The notes under the pieces were generated by a model. That model did not search any database. It was given only the letters and a program-made list of their open reading frames with translations, and was not told the origin of the DNA. This document shows, in pieces, positions 24,130-36,532 of a stretch of 64,000 nucleotides of DNA; positions within the stretch are counted from its first letter, which is position 1; each line of letters starts with the position of its first letter. Where the stretch lies: contig CM056994.1 of the NCBI GenBank assembly GCA_029891345.1, forward strand, positions 61,163,251-61,227,250, in the 5' to 3' direction. The position numbers were made by a program, and so were the translations under genes. The stretch comes from Dryococelus australis (taxonomy: Eukaryota; Arthropoda; Insecta; Phasmatodea; Phasmatidae).

Positions 24130-25734
24130 GCAGTGTGGGTGGACAGCTCAGACTCCATGGGAAATTAAAGAAAAATCTGGTTCTCATTATGAAAGTCCAG
24201 TGATGGGTGCCAATGGTAGGGAGCACGAGAATAATTTGGAGTCTTCTAGGCTGATGGCCCATGGGTCTTCCCTGGTAGTCACCGCCTGAAGCAAACATGC
24301 TGGCGAGGAAAGTGGTTACCATGCTTTCACTCGCACTAAATGATGGTCTCCGTTATACTATAATCCAGTTATGTCTCGCCTAGTGGGGGCTGTTGGCCTA
24401 CCCAAACGCCAATAAACACTTCTGAGGGGCTGTTTTGGCCTCGCAATGCCATTATTCCTTACATAGATTCTTATGTGAAAAGGGAGCATTTCTAATAAAC
24501 AGCTGAGATGTGGCTGGAATAAATAAATATGTTCGATTTCTAGATACGTAAATTTATTTAAACAGTTTTTCACTACAGAGGCAGGCTCTAGCACTGCAGA
24601 AATAGCCATAGGCCTACATGGTATTTACAATGTAAAGTTACGTCCCGGCCGTGTACGACAGACTGTGTTGTGAGGTGGCTCTGACTTCTGGCGAGCAAAC
24701 GATAAACAGTTCCAGAAAATATTATGTTACATTGCAGAAATCTGATGATCGGTATAAAAAGGTTTAAATGCCCAGAGCCCCACGGCACGGCAGCCACCTC
24801 ATGTAAAGACTAAAGACAGGATTAAAGTGCTTTGGGCGCGAGGCACTCTGGTTGGTTGTGACTGCAGCCAACAAATTACGCGACATGATTTAATAATTAC
24901 ATAAAATGAAACATTAGTTGATATGTCTGGCCGTAAGGCTGATGAGATGAAACCACTAATACACACTTTCGTATAGCTCTAAAATATAACATACAGGAAT
25001 TACCAAAACAAAATAAGAATAAATCACATTGATTGCCGTGGCAAATTAACCTCATTTTTCTGTAAACATCCACAAGCTGTTTATAGTTACCAAGGTTCCT
25101 TCCGTTCTTAAGTGAATATTTTAATAGGCACAAAATTGATGGCAAAACATTCTACACTAAACAAAATCTCTGTAAAATCACACAATAAAACTTATACTAA
25201 TTTATATTTTTCCAGCCAGGTGGTCGAGTGCACCACGTGAACTGGTCCATTCTAAAGCTAACATCCTTTAGTACTAGCACTAGCCAGTAGTACAGTACTG
25301 CCCCTTTTAGGTCATGGTTGGCAGTTCAATATTCTCAATTATTCGTCTCGGAATTTAGATGCTAATAGTTCTCAATTGATATTGGCACTCTGTCTGTTTA
25401 CACATTTACGTGTTTCCATAATCAAGAGTTCTCGATAGATGGCGCATGTGGTTCATGGGCTTTTGTAACATGTGACAAATAATAACACTAAATTAAAATA
25501 TTACTATAACTAAAAAGAACATGGCACTCTAAAATTAAATGAGACTATTTGTCTCAGTACTTCAGTGTGAGGTAAGGGTGCAAGGAAAAAATATAATAAA
25601 ACACATGATATGACATGTACACTTGTACACATTATAACCCTAAATAGGAGTGACAGACACTTCAGAATCAAAACAAATATCTTATGTTGACACTGTATCG
25701 CATGGGCGATAAATAAACATAACACACTCTGAGG
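24130..25734 (-). mobile_element. Family A LTR, diverged copy, first part (interrupted)
   Basis: Internal leader and primer-site sequence (24140-24212, with GATGGGTGCCA) precede the LTR start TGGTAGGGAGCAC at 24214. The LTR then follows the family A order: GGCCCATG, CTGTTGGCC, GGCTGATGAGATGAAAC, GTGGTCGAGTGCACCACGTG, CGCATGGGCGAT. It is the most diverged family A copy seen here. It breaks off at 25734 against an oppositely oriented family A LTR, and its missing tail seems to reappear at about 27655-27860. Confidence 0.6.
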
Positions 25735-27650
25735 TGGACTGCGTCCCCCAGCCTTAAACCTTTTCACCACGCTGCCCTCTGACAACCGCCCAACAACCTC
25801 TATGCCACATGTGAGAGTTGTAGCTGTAGCCACCTTCCCACATGTGCACACAAATGCGTCTAGTGCGGTGCAGTTAAGTGTAATGTGCTCATACTTTATT
25901 TCTATTTCAGTTCAGGGTAAATGTTGTGATATAATTATTAGAGTCGGTGAGTGCATCATTATGTCAACGCCTGTGCAATCCATGGCCCGTGCGATCCACG
26001 TATGTGTCATTGTGTAATTCTTCAGTATTTATGTTTTCAGTGCTATGTTTATTTTGATTTGAGGGTAATGTTATTATTTATTATTAAAGTCGGTAGGTGT
26101 TTTGATTTGATATCACCCATGCGATCCAGCACACATACCATTGTTTTGTTTTGTAGTGTTTATGTATTATTCCAGTGCAAATATCATGTTGTGAATTATT
26201 ATTGTTTTCCTGTGTACCGAACACATAAGTATTGAGTCAAAAAGTCTCTTTATTTAATTTTTATTTACGTAAATGGTCATGTGTGTAGTGAGATTTGTAT
26301 ATCTTTTTAAACGGTAAAATAAGTCATGTACTATAATGGTCTGTGCGCTCAGCACACCATCTATATTGAACGTTTGGAAACATATGCACATGGGATACAA
26401 ACAAAGTACTCGAGTGATAATATTATTTATAGCATATCACGAGGACAAAAGAGACAATTTTAACCTTCACATACAGTATTGAGACACTGAACAGTACTGG
26501 CAACACAGAATGTTCGGCGAATAAACCAACTGTTGCACGTAATTTACCCGACCACATGGCCAGTAATTTTTGAAATGCAATAAGGTTGTCATGTGTATAT
26601 TTAAGAGCAATGACTAGTTGTAAGATGTTTTGTTATTAATATTATGTGTAGGAGAAATGGTACTTGATAGGGGGAAGAGCCACGGCTCTTATAAACTGTC
26701 TAAATATACCCCCTGAAAGTGAGGTTAGTTTATTACGTGTGTAGAGTGATCGAACAGAGTTTTGTTTCTGAAAATATTTTGTAAGTAATTTGCTGACTTT
26801 TCTAAAAGGCATTTTAATGTGTCCATCTAATCAGCCTCACGGCTAGTCATCTCAATTCATTTACCATTTTTATATTAATTCTACAAGTCACATTACATGT
26901 TGGCGGAAGTTTCAGCCAATGAGATGACCTCGTACCCAAGCCTAGTCAGTCTGGAATTTGGCTCGATGTGAGGTGGCCACCGGGCAATTCATGATGTTTT
27001 TACCAATCATCTTTAATTTCTGTCTGATAATGTAGCATAACCAGAATTATTTGTCTTTTTGCTCGTCTGGTGTCAGCGCCGCCTAACAGCCGGGCCGTAT
27101 TGTACATGGCCAGGATATATTTATTGCGGTAACTTAATTTAGGCCCACTGCCTTTTGCACAGTGTTAGAGCTCAGCTTGCTTTAACTGTGACCCATTCAT
27201 GTAAGTGTTATGTATAGAGAAATTAGATTAAATTGATCACGTGACAGTTCAATCAACGTGATTATTTTATTCAGCCACTTATCGGCTGCATATGGTAACT
27301 TTAACGTAAATTGACAACATAAATATTAATGGTGTTTGGAGGCCATAACAGCCCACTAATGCATGTGTATTGGCGTATGGTGGAGGCCAACAACCCCCAT
27401 TAGACCAGGCACTGTTGGGTGTAGATCTACAGAGATTATCGTCGTCTTGGGGAATAGACATGGTAACCACCCGGTTAGCCCTTCACGTCTGTCGGCGGCA
27501 CAACTACCAGGAAACCTGTATGGGCTGTCGGCCATTACGACCCTATCTATACTCATGTTCTCTAGCACTGGTGCTCATCCCCATAATTTTCTTAGAACTC
27601 TTTAAATAGTTTCCCATAACCTTTCCCTGGAGCTTGTAAACCACAACTTG
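25735..27650 (+). mobile_element. Family A LTR in reverse orientation with short internal stub, nested
   Basis: Read on the plus strand it starts TGGACTGCG (25735) and ends CTCTAGCA (27567), exactly the inverse complement of the family A termini; length is 1833 bases. It is followed by a primer-site equivalent TGGTGCTCATCC (27569-27580, canonical TGGCGCCCA) and about 80 bases of conserved internal leader ending near CCCTGGAGC. The element orientation is therefore opposite to the other family A copies. Because a plus-oriented copy is split around it, it probably inserted into, or recombined with, that older copy. No clear duplication flanks it. Confidence 0.65.
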
Positions 27651-27654
27651 CTGA

Positions 27655-27860
27655 TTATATAAATATTACTATCTAAAATAAAATACATAAACTCTACACT
27701 TAACCGCACTACACTGTGCACACTCGTGCATGCACACGGCACGGTGGCTTTGGCAACAAACATCCACATGCAGTGAAGAGGCGACTGTTGTGGATGCAAG
27801 ATGATGGTGTGATGAATTGGCTTAAGCTCAGGGGATGTGGTCCCCGTCAGCTGGTAGTGC
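27655..27860 (-). mobile_element. Tail of a family A LTR
   Basis: This segment aligns with the last ~200 bases of the family A LTR (CTACACTTAACCGCAC, GGCACGGTGGC, GTGATGAATTGGCTTAAG). The terminal GCAGTCCA is eroded to GTGGTCCC. It is best read as the detached tail of the copy that starts at 24214. Confidence 0.5.
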
Positions 27861-30369
27861 AGCAACACGTGATCTATAATGCTCTCTATAAATTCCGATT
27901 CCCTGTATGGCAAACCTAAAATTTATATTAAGCACTCTATTTTACCTAAGTATATCAATAGAGTTTCTCTTGGTTGTTGCATTTGTTGAAGGAACAAACT
28001 ATGTAGGTGATCATTATTACGTTCACTATCAAGAAAATTAAACACCTCTTTGACTACTGTATCACAAAGTGCATAAGATTCTCTAGCCTTAACAGAAATT
28101 GGCTGTAACTCGGTAGGCAAATGAACCACTACAACAGCCAAAATGTCTTTGCAGAGCAAAAGACTGAGTTTTAACTAATCAAGTAATTTGTTACAGGTTC
28201 TTTACTACTTCAATTGCAGGGTAACTATTTTGGACTACTACCTACAAGTATTTTCCCAACATGCTTACTAGCCATAGGAGAAAGTGCACCAACACTGGGA
28301 GCAATTGTAGAAGACTCACTACTAACTCAATTTCCACCATGAGTCTGCTCTTGTGCCAAGGCTGGCATGCTACCAGGCTCCAGGGATGATGATTTGGCCA
28401 GTCTGACTTTTCAGACCAGCATAGTGGTTAGATTGCCCGGTGCCAGCCCTATTGTTAAAGCGATGAGTTGGGGTTGTGTGCCGATGGCCCATGGGGATCC
28501 ATGTGGCCTGTGTCATGCTGTTGTAGGTGTTGATTACCATGTGTGCTTACTCACATGGAATTAAGATGGTGGTTTGTACCATCACGAAAGTGTGGGCTGT
28601 AGGCCTCCCACATGTACTTTACTTACACTGATGCTGTGCTATCTAGAGGATAGCTCCCATAAACACAATTACACACACTATTGTACTTCGGTCCAATAAT
28701 TACCTTCAAAGGTAAGGGCAATAATAAACATGACTTCTAATGAAAGGATCTTTATAAACACAAATACAATACATTTTAAGAATGATATGTATGATGTGGT
28801 CTCGGCACTTGAAGGTTTGCTGATAACCTATAACTGTAAAACTGGGCAAGGCCCTTAATGGATAATTTGGAAAGTTACATCCCGCTGATGGGAAGTAATA
28901 TGTCCGACCCACGGCACTTAAAAACAGAAAAAAGGTTCTGGTATATACTACTTTCTATGCTTGAATGAATATTATAGGCGTACATGATGCATGCCGAGGG
29001 TGGTCACGGAGCTAACCTCCCACACTACTGTTCTCTTCGCCTGCCCAGACTAATATGCTAACATGGCCGCGATGAGGGCTCCAAGAGCCCACACCAAGGT
29101 CAAGTTACTATCTACATGATTTATGATGTTTGCACTCTTAAAATCTAACATACTACATTTCACACTCTGAATAAAATAAACATGTTGGTGACATTCACGT
29201 GAGCCTCTGGACGTTCCTCCGATTGTTCAAAGACATATTTTCGGGGAATGTCACCACACTTAGGGCCTGTACTACCACCGTCTGATAAAGTCCTGAATAA
29301 AAGTTATCAGCTAGATAGCACCAATAATGCATATTACGACTCGTTGATGCTTCCTATTTGGCAGGCTATCTACTGATAAAGCGATCAGGTACTCTGTCCA
29401 CCTGATAGGTATCTATCAGCATGTCAAATTGTGTGCTTGAGCAACATGGCAGCAGGTGGTAGGATACTAATTGTATTTGACGGCGATTCCAATGAGCAGG
29501 TTTTGGATGAAATGCTTTGGTGCATTAGAAATTCAAAGGCGACACATATTTCAAGTAACTTACCTTTCCATCCATGTATTTGCATATATCTTTTAATTTT
29601 CTACAATTGTCTCTGACCAAATCGAATTTACTAGTCCAATGAAATACCACAGCAATTGAGCTATCTTCCATCAAAATGTATGTATATGCGAGAATTTTTG
29701 TTAAGGTTGTAGAAATATTGGGCATATTCATAGTCAGAGCTTCGTCCAAGGATGATCCAGAGATGATCTTCCTCGGAGTTCGTCTGAGGTTAGTCCAGAC
29801 TAAGGGTGGACTAACTATATCGTATTCATAAACCCCGACCAGAGTAGGCCTAACTTTAGTCGAAGGATCATGTAAGTATACGGTTGCCAAATTTACTGCA
29901 CATGCGCATTGCAGATTATTGTCTCTAAATAGTGCTAAGTACAATATAACTTATTTATGAAATAAGTTTTTCTTTTCAAATTTAATAATAATTTTCAATA
30001 ATCTTAATGTAGGTAACAAGAAAGAAAATATAATATATTATAGTATTTGGTGAATTGAAAATCAAAGTAGACATTTTGTAAATATAAATATATTTTACAT
30101 GGCATTTTTGGAATATAAAAAGTGTATATAAAATATCTTGGCCTTGTATTCGGCTTTGATCTGGCACTCTTTTTTGAAGGACATGCATAACGTGTCTAAT
30201 AAACTGCCCGGCTCTTCAAGCCAACCAACCCGCACACAATAGAGTGCCATGCCAAACAGACAGTAAAAAACACCCAAATTTCGCTTTGTGGTTCCTGACA
30301 CCAAGTAGTAGAGCCTGCTGGTGCAGAAATTACGAGCAGTAAGTCCGGCCGGAGTTTCCATTAGTATCG
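27861..30369. other. Anonymous DNA with weak LTR-like and DNA-transposon-like traces
   Basis: Around 28370-28530 the order GGCTCCAGGGA..., CCGATGGCCCATGG..., CATGTGGCC weakly echoes the family A leader and LTR start, perhaps a very old relative. At 29700-29880 the text carries two similar pieces, each opening ATTCATA and ending in a GnCnAAGGATnATn motif. Between them lies an 8-bp inverted repeat (GTTAGTCC at 29789-29796, GGACTAAC at 29808-29815). Such ATTCATA/TTAGTC ends occur in Harbinger-like elements, so this may be a miniature element. A 101-codon minus frame at 30095-30400 is open but matches nothing I know. An ORF starting MAAGGRILIVFDGDSNEQ near 29444 is also unassigned. Confidence 0.3.
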
Positions 30370-32680
30370 CGCACAACGGATTGCACACTGTTGCAACCAA
30401 TATGGAAACCTACCACAATGTCAAAATACTTCTCGATGCGTTGCAACCAATATGCAAACCAACCACAATGTCAAAACACTTCTCGATGCGAATTACTTCC
30501 AGATCTACACCTAGTCAGTAACAATGGAACAGCCTCAGAAGATTGTTTTCGACCTTACTGTGGACACCAACCTAGAAGAAATTAAACAGGATCTTCAGGC
30601 ACTCGACTACACTGTTCTACCAGTTCCACAGAAAAATTTCTGACCACCAAGATCCCGCACATCAGCAGAGGCTACAACCCACATGTTTTATCTGTGTCAC
30701 GGCCGCGTAAAAGGACACTATCACCCTCCTAGTGAAAGTAACTCGCTTGAACATGACCATAGTACATCCTGGGTGGTACAAAAAGCGGCCCTCTGACATC
30801 ATCCAATGCAAAAACTGTTTAGCCCTGAATCTCACTAAGAACTACTGTCACATGTCACCAATCTGTCCACATTGTGCCGGCCACCACACTCAGGACGCCA
30901 TTATGAACCGAAACACAAACCCCCGATGCAATAACTGCCAGGGCATGCACCCAACTTCATCCAAACTTTGCCAAATTCATGGAAACCCTACAAAAACGAA
31001 CTGTGGCTGAAGATAACTCAATGGCACAAATACGTGTTTCCATGGCAACCCCTGTAGCTGTGGGCAGGGACTTGTCTACATACCCTGAACTACTTGAAGC
31101 GAGAAACCTCCCACAATAGAATTCCTATGCGCAGGCAGCCTTAGGGCGTCTCACCTCCTTTCAAATCCCCATGAGAATCCCTGTAATCAACACCACACCA
31201 CAACAACAAACGAACCACCTCCCCCCCTCAACACCCACGATCACAAATCACATCTTCACATGCCACCAACGATGGTGCAGGAGCTCCTGCATGGCTTGCA
31301 GGAGCTCCTGCAGTTTTTGCGAGAAGTTAACTTCACTGCCATGATGGAATGTTTCCGCTCCTTCATGCAACGAGCTCGAGAGAGTGCTGGAGATGTATGG
31401 AATTGAAATAGCCCTAATACAGGAAACTAAACTTAAACCTAATAAAAGATTCACAATTAAAAATTATGCCACTTACCGCAATGACAGGATTGATAGGGGC
31501 GGAGGCACACTAAACCTAGTTCATAATGAATTGCAGCATCATATTAACAAAGACCCAGATTGCGAACATTTAGAAATGACCTCAAGAAACATAATTACTG
31601 TAGCAGGCCATGTAACTGTAATGTCTATCCATGCCCCACCCCTCTTATAAAACCACTAACACAGGCGGATCTTGATAAAATTACCAATCAGCCATATCAA
31701 TTTATAATAGCAGGCGATCTTAATGTACAGCACTCTCACTGGAACTGAGCAGAAAAAAACATATTAGGAAAAACCCTATTTGCACACGCCAATCGAACTC
31801 CATACATTATCCAAGTCCCTAACAAGCACACACATTACCCCCACAATATAAGACACCACCCCAGCACAATTGACCTCCTAATAACCAACATCAATAATCC
31901 AGACATCACAGTGGAAGTGTTGCATGAATTAGATTCTGACCATCTGTCAGTTTTCTGCAATATAAAAGTTCAAATTTTAAAACACCTCAACCCTATTCTA
32001 GCAAAAACTCCAGTAACCGATTGGCAGGCATTTAAAATGGAACTGGAGGATTTTTTTTTTTTTTTTACTGAAAAAGCATCCCTATCACATCCCGAGAGGA
32101 CATAGACCCAGCTATAGAACTGTTAAACACAACCATTAAAACAGTATTAAATAATAATACCAAATTTCTAAATAGAAAATAATTCCTGCGACAAAACTTC
32201 CTAGAAATATACATTCTTTTAGTAGAAAAAAACAGGCTAGTCATAATTACCAGCGAATCAGAACACATGTATCTAAGAATAAATACTATTGTTTCAAGAA
32301 AAAACTCAAGACAGAAATGAATAATCTTCGCATTAATAATTGGGAAACTTTTGTCACAGAACTTACGGATAACCCACAGTGATTTTGAAATATTTCATGC
32401 ACTTTAAGAGGCATAAATAAAAATACTCTTTCACTTCCGATACTTACAGAAAACGGCCTCAAATATAACCCAGAAGAAAAAGCAGAAGCCATAGTAGACA
32501 CCTTAGAAAAACAATTTTCCCCATATATTGACCTCGGCGACATAAACTTCGTATGGGATGTGAACACAGCAGTTAAAATCTACTGAAATTCACCACCAAC
32601 CACAGACCTAGAACCCGTGACATTTCCAGAGATGATGTCTGTTTAAAAATCAGTAAAAGCAAACACGGCGAGGGGAGGTC
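30370..32680 (+). mobile_element. Jockey-clade-like LINE: 5' part (gag and endonuclease), RT missing
   Basis: Gag traces start near 30391. At 30524 a frame reads MEQPQKIVFDLTVDT and continues through an EIKQDLQALDYTV-like segment typical of the domain ahead of LINE gag zinc knuckles. Zinc knuckles follow at 30808-30995 (CKNC...YC, CPHC.GHHT, CNNCQGMHPTSSKLC). The endonuclease (EEP fold) follows at 31384-31990 with IALIQETKLKP (catalytic Glu), FIIAGDLNVQHSHWN (Asp/Asn pair) and ELDSDHLSVFC (the SDH catalytic motif). A linker with KYNPEEKAEAIVDTLEKQF reaches about 32570. The element then ends near 32680, before any RT motif. Frameshifts and stops break every part. LINEs are normally truncated at the 5' end, so a 5' piece without its RT implies later deletion or replacement. 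Confidence 0.8.
30391..30490. repeat. 50-bp tandem duplication inside the LINE gag
   Basis: Two adjacent 50-bp copies (30391-30440 and 30441-30490) begin TTGCAACCAATATG and end CTTCTCGATGCG, with about four mismatches. The duplication lies in the gag-coding part of the LINE and shifts the frame. Confidence 0.85.
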
Positions 32681-33050
32681 TCCCTGCATCCTGATGTAAC
32701 ATACCAGGACTTCAAGTGCGGGACACGTTTCATGTAATTACAATCTAAGGCTTACACCTTATTTTCCAGCAGTAGCGACCACCGGGAGGTACTGAGTGCC
32801 GGGTCTGCTTAACTAAGGTACCCATTAATAAGTGCAGTAACATTCCGTTGTACCTTTATGGTAATAAAACAGTCATACCATAATTAGACGTGTTTTATTG
32901 CACTTAACTCTCCTGAGTTCATCGGGTACTGCACCTTCTTTATTGGGAGAGACAAAGTGAACTTTATGTAGGCATGGAATTGGTTGTACATTTTTCCAAC
33001 GATTAGCCAGGAACGATGATAATATTTACTTCTTCTTTAGATGTAAAGAA
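32681..33050. other. Anonymous DNA between two transposon remnants
   Basis: No coding signal. The text contains AATAAAACAGTCATACC and TTTTATTGCACTT patches that could be the end of an unidentified element. Confidence 0.25.
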
Positions 33051-33059
33051 CACTCTTAC

Positions 33060-34620
33060 ATCTTTTACATTTTGTTTGACACATTGAAAGACTTCATAAG
33101 GTGAGTTTATTATCACTACCATGATTTTACGATTTGCCAAACAGTTCTTTTTAAAGTTCCCCCAATGCCATTAACTGACCCTTTGCCATGGGAAGTGAAA
33201 AAGAAATTCCAATCAGCAGAAACATTGAAGTCGCATAGTAAAGCGGTTCTTGAACTGAGCAGCACAGCCATCTGATGATATCTTCACATGATGAATATTC
33301 GGAACTTCTTTTATCTTAAAATCCTGGAGAAGAGTTTTAATTAATGCCAAAATAGAATATTTGCTGTGCGACATATCATCACTTATAATGGGACTAATTT
33401 CACACCTTTCCACCTATTAACCAAACAACAGCAGTGAAAATGGTGGGTTGTCGCTGACTCCAGTGAGCACTTTGTATTTCATAATGACTCACAGCGGTGT
33501 AGTTTTCTGCAAAATCAATCTGTAAGACTGCTCCATGACATAAAAATTTTTTCTTTACATCTTCAAAGTGTTTGGACTGCTTTCTTTACACATAACAGTG
33601 CAGCTTAAATGCTGTCAATTGCATCTGTATTTTATTTACACAATCATATACAGTTCCAGTTTCCATGACGATTTGGGGATGTCCTTACACGTATTTCCAT
33701 TGTGACAATTTAATTTCATTACTGACTGTTTCTTCGTCACAACTTAAAAGATTTTGAACAGACTTGCCGGTAGACATGTATTTCTCACATCTATTAGACA
33801 TGCATTCAAAGCATTCAACATCACATACAAGCATGGCTAATGAATTGTGTGTACTGCATGGAAATATACCAGTTTCTTTTCTTACACTTTCCACTAAAAA
33901 CTGCATGTTTGCATGATAACGACATACACATGTCTTATGGGTCATAGAGGAAACAGGAAATACAAATGGTGGGAGAAGTTCAAAAAATTTAGATTTCTTC
34001 ATCACACAGTCAAGGTATTCCTTCCCGAACTTTTCATGGGCTTCAGCAATGGTCATCATCATAGTACGTTTCTGTACAGCTTCTTTCTTGCCAGTTTGAA
34101 CATTTTTAATGTCGACTTTATCTTTTTTACCTGGGTCTGTCCTGCTTACATCATCATGGAGATAAAACTGCACCACATTATCTTTGGTTTCTTCGTTCAG
34201 TCTATTGCCATGTTCTTTTTTCTTCAATTTTTATAGAAGGTTCAATCTTTTCCCAACTTCCAGTAATTCAACTAACAATTTTGCTACCACTGCTTTACGT
34301 TTCCCTGGGCTATTTGGTAAACATCCCTTCAATTTAGAGACACCTTTCCCTAGTGATCTGGTACTCCTATATGAACCCTTTTTTGGAGATTTAATACTTG
34401 TCTCAGGTAGTGATTTTAGTTTCTCTCTGTTCTGCCTCTGTCTTATTTTATCTTAATTTCACTTTAGCTTTAACTTTGCTTTATCATTTTGAAGTACCAG
34501 TTTTTGGTTTGTACCTTTATAAGTTAAACTTTTCTCGCTCTTTGCTTAGGTAGGTTTCATACTTCACTGGATCCTGTTTACACCTTTCTCTAAATTCTCA
34601 CGATCTCTCAGTAGATGACA
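33060..34620 (-). pseudogene. Transposase-like protein of an unclassified animal element family, decayed
   Basis: Reading from about 34618 downwards, the minus strand starts with MSSTERS and a charged segment (CKQDPVKYETYLSKERE). It continues with a basic KGCLPNSPGKRKAVVAKLL region, then a 180-codon open frame (33685-34227) holding QKRTMMMTIAEAHEKFGKEY, SKFFELLPPFVFP and cysteine pairs (CVCRYHANM, CDVECFECMSNRCEKY). After frame breaks come DFAENYTAVSHYEIQSAHWS, FTAVVWL and a 66-codon frame (33213-33413) with ISDDMSHSK and ISSDGCAAQFKNRF. I recall this motif order from many hypothetical proteins in insects, cnidarians and fish. The D...D...D/E spacing suggests a DDE-type nuclease, but the superfamily is not something I can name. 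Stops and frameshifts make it inactive. Terminal repeats were not found. Confidence 0.65.
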
Positions 34621-35040
34621 TTATTTATCTGCAACAATGCCAATTATTAGTAGGCCCTACCTTTATCTCAAATAATTAAAAAGATACATAAATATGTAAT
34701 TTATAAAGTTGTAACACAAATACAGAAATATTTGTGTGGCAAATTAATCTCGTACATTCTGTGCATGACAGAATCGAATGGCCCTGGCATTGGGAGAGAT
34801 AGGGCTGGGGTGAAGCTGGTGAATTCCTGGGAAACACGGTCTAAATAGCAGTCGTTTACCAGCCGCCAGACAGTTGTAAAGTCATGCGCGCAAACGTCGT
34901 CCCCGTGTTCTAACATTTTCGAGGTTGAAATGTGAGATCCGTTAGTGACCCATCACAAAATTAGTAAATCGTGCTTACGCAATTGTGTGTATTATTTTCT
35001 ACTTGAAAATTTAACTAATTTTATGGGTTAATTTTTAATT
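34621..35040. other. AT-rich spacer
   Basis: No feature found. A 71-codon minus frame at 34701-34916 has no recognisable motif. Confidence 0.3.
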
Positions 35041-36532
35041 CCATAAAAAGAAGAAAGTAATTTACAGTGAGGGACGCGAAACCATAAATACTGTCATAGA
35101 GAAGTGCTATGACGAAGCAAAACAACTGGTTCTATTATTACTGGTAAATCAAGCAACTCGTCGCGCGGCTTTTTACTCGGGTGTTGGGGTAACCACCATA
35201 AAAAAGATCCTAAAATAAAATAAAATTTGAATTGAAACTGGCCCCAACAGATTAGTATCTACACCCGGAAAAACTACTCGACTGTAAAAAGACACATTTC
35301 TTTGAAAGAGGATGATTTCGATAATTATGTCATATGAAGCACTATCCACGGTTTCTGTGTGTGCGAGCAGAATGTTCCAACCATTCTAAATCTGCTGCCA
35401 ATCATCAAAAATGAAATAGATTTTCTATGGGGTGCAAGAACACTTCATCGCTTATAGGCTATTCATGGAAAAGTGAACACTTTTGAACTTCTAAATTTTC
35501 CTTTCATTCAATTTCCATACTCCTGCTTTTTAATATAAACATTGAAATGTGACCAATAAACACAGTGCATACGTTTCACCACCCTCAAAATTTAATGTCT
35601 GTGGCTGGAATAAGATATATTTATTAGTGGTTAATGCTTGTTGGGAGGGCCTTAAAAAGTGCCTACTTAAGCATGAACAGCCTATAATAAGAAGTGTGTG
35701 ACTTAAGTGGAGAAAATTGAGGTAAAAGAGGAAAATACTCCTTGAAATAGCCGAAATCATGACATTTCCAAGTGCAGGCAGAAGACTAATATTGTTGCAT
35801 GCAGGTAGTCGGGATGGATTCCTTCCTAATGCACTACTGTTGTACAGCGCCAGAACTGTCACTGGAGACACCCATGGCCAGATTAACTATGTCAACTTTG
35901 AAAAATGGATTTATGAGAAATAACTACCTAACCTCCCAGCTTATTCCATCGTTATAATTGATAATGCTCCTTACCATACTCTGGAGCTCAATATACCTCC
36001 CTCAAAATATTCTGTGAAAAACGACATATTATTGTGGCTTAAAAACAAAGGGGTAGAGTGCAATGAGAGCATGCGCAAAATTGATCAGTAGAAACTCATA
36101 GAGATGAATAGCCTAAAAGGGAAAAAAATTTAGAATAGATCAGAAACTTTCTCTTTTGGACACACAGTTCTCAGAATTCCGCCTTATATGTGTGATTTAA
36201 ATGCAATTGAACTACCATGGAATAAAATAAAATCAAGCGACTTGTTAGGGACAGGCACGTTTGGTGACTTGTGACTTACGAAAATGAAGGAAATTACTGA
36301 AACTTCAATATCATCAGTTACAAAAGAATACTGGGCAGGATATTGTAGCCCTGTTCAAAACGTTGATGACCAATACTGGCGAAAGGATGGAGTTATTCCT
36401 GATGTGAAAAACAGCATAATAATTAACTTGGGCTACGACAGTGAAAGTGACTTGGAAAGTGAAGTGTCATCAGATGGTGCAGCATCAATTAACAACAGCG
36501 ATTCTGACTCAGAACTTGCGCGGCTATTATGA
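35041..36532 (+). pseudogene. Tc1/mariner-like DDE transposase, decayed
   Basis: A cut-and-paste transposase remnant is readable across three frames. The N-terminal part has REGRETINTVIEKCYDEAK, VGVTTIKKI and a STPGK segment. Near 35300-35460 comes SLKEDDFDNYV, then STIHGFCVCEQNVPTILNLL and ARTLHRL, the usual helix-turn-helix/linker order. The catalytic domain is clear from 35780: GRRLILLHAGSRDGFLPNAL, NYVNFEKWI, SIVIIDNAPYHT (second catalytic Asp) and LRIPPYMCDLNAIELPWNKI (third acidic residue, NAIE for the usual NPIE). An 82-codon C-terminal frame ends EYWAGYCSPVQNVDDQYW and an acidic Ser/Asp/Glu tail, typical of this insect family. The segment that should hold the first Asp (YTDETY-like) cannot be found near 35700-35780 and is probably deleted. 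Terminal inverted repeats were not identified. Confidence 0.85.

Noticed and set aside
31275-31310. Repeated GCAGGAGCTCCTGC palindrome as a regulatory operator
   Set aside because: It lies in a decayed LINE linker; two small palindromes in a GC-rich repeat need no regulatory explanation.
33913-34236. 107-codon plus-strand frame rich in Phe and Leu, membrane-protein-like
   Set aside because: It is the shadow of the transposase-like coding sequence on the minus strand.
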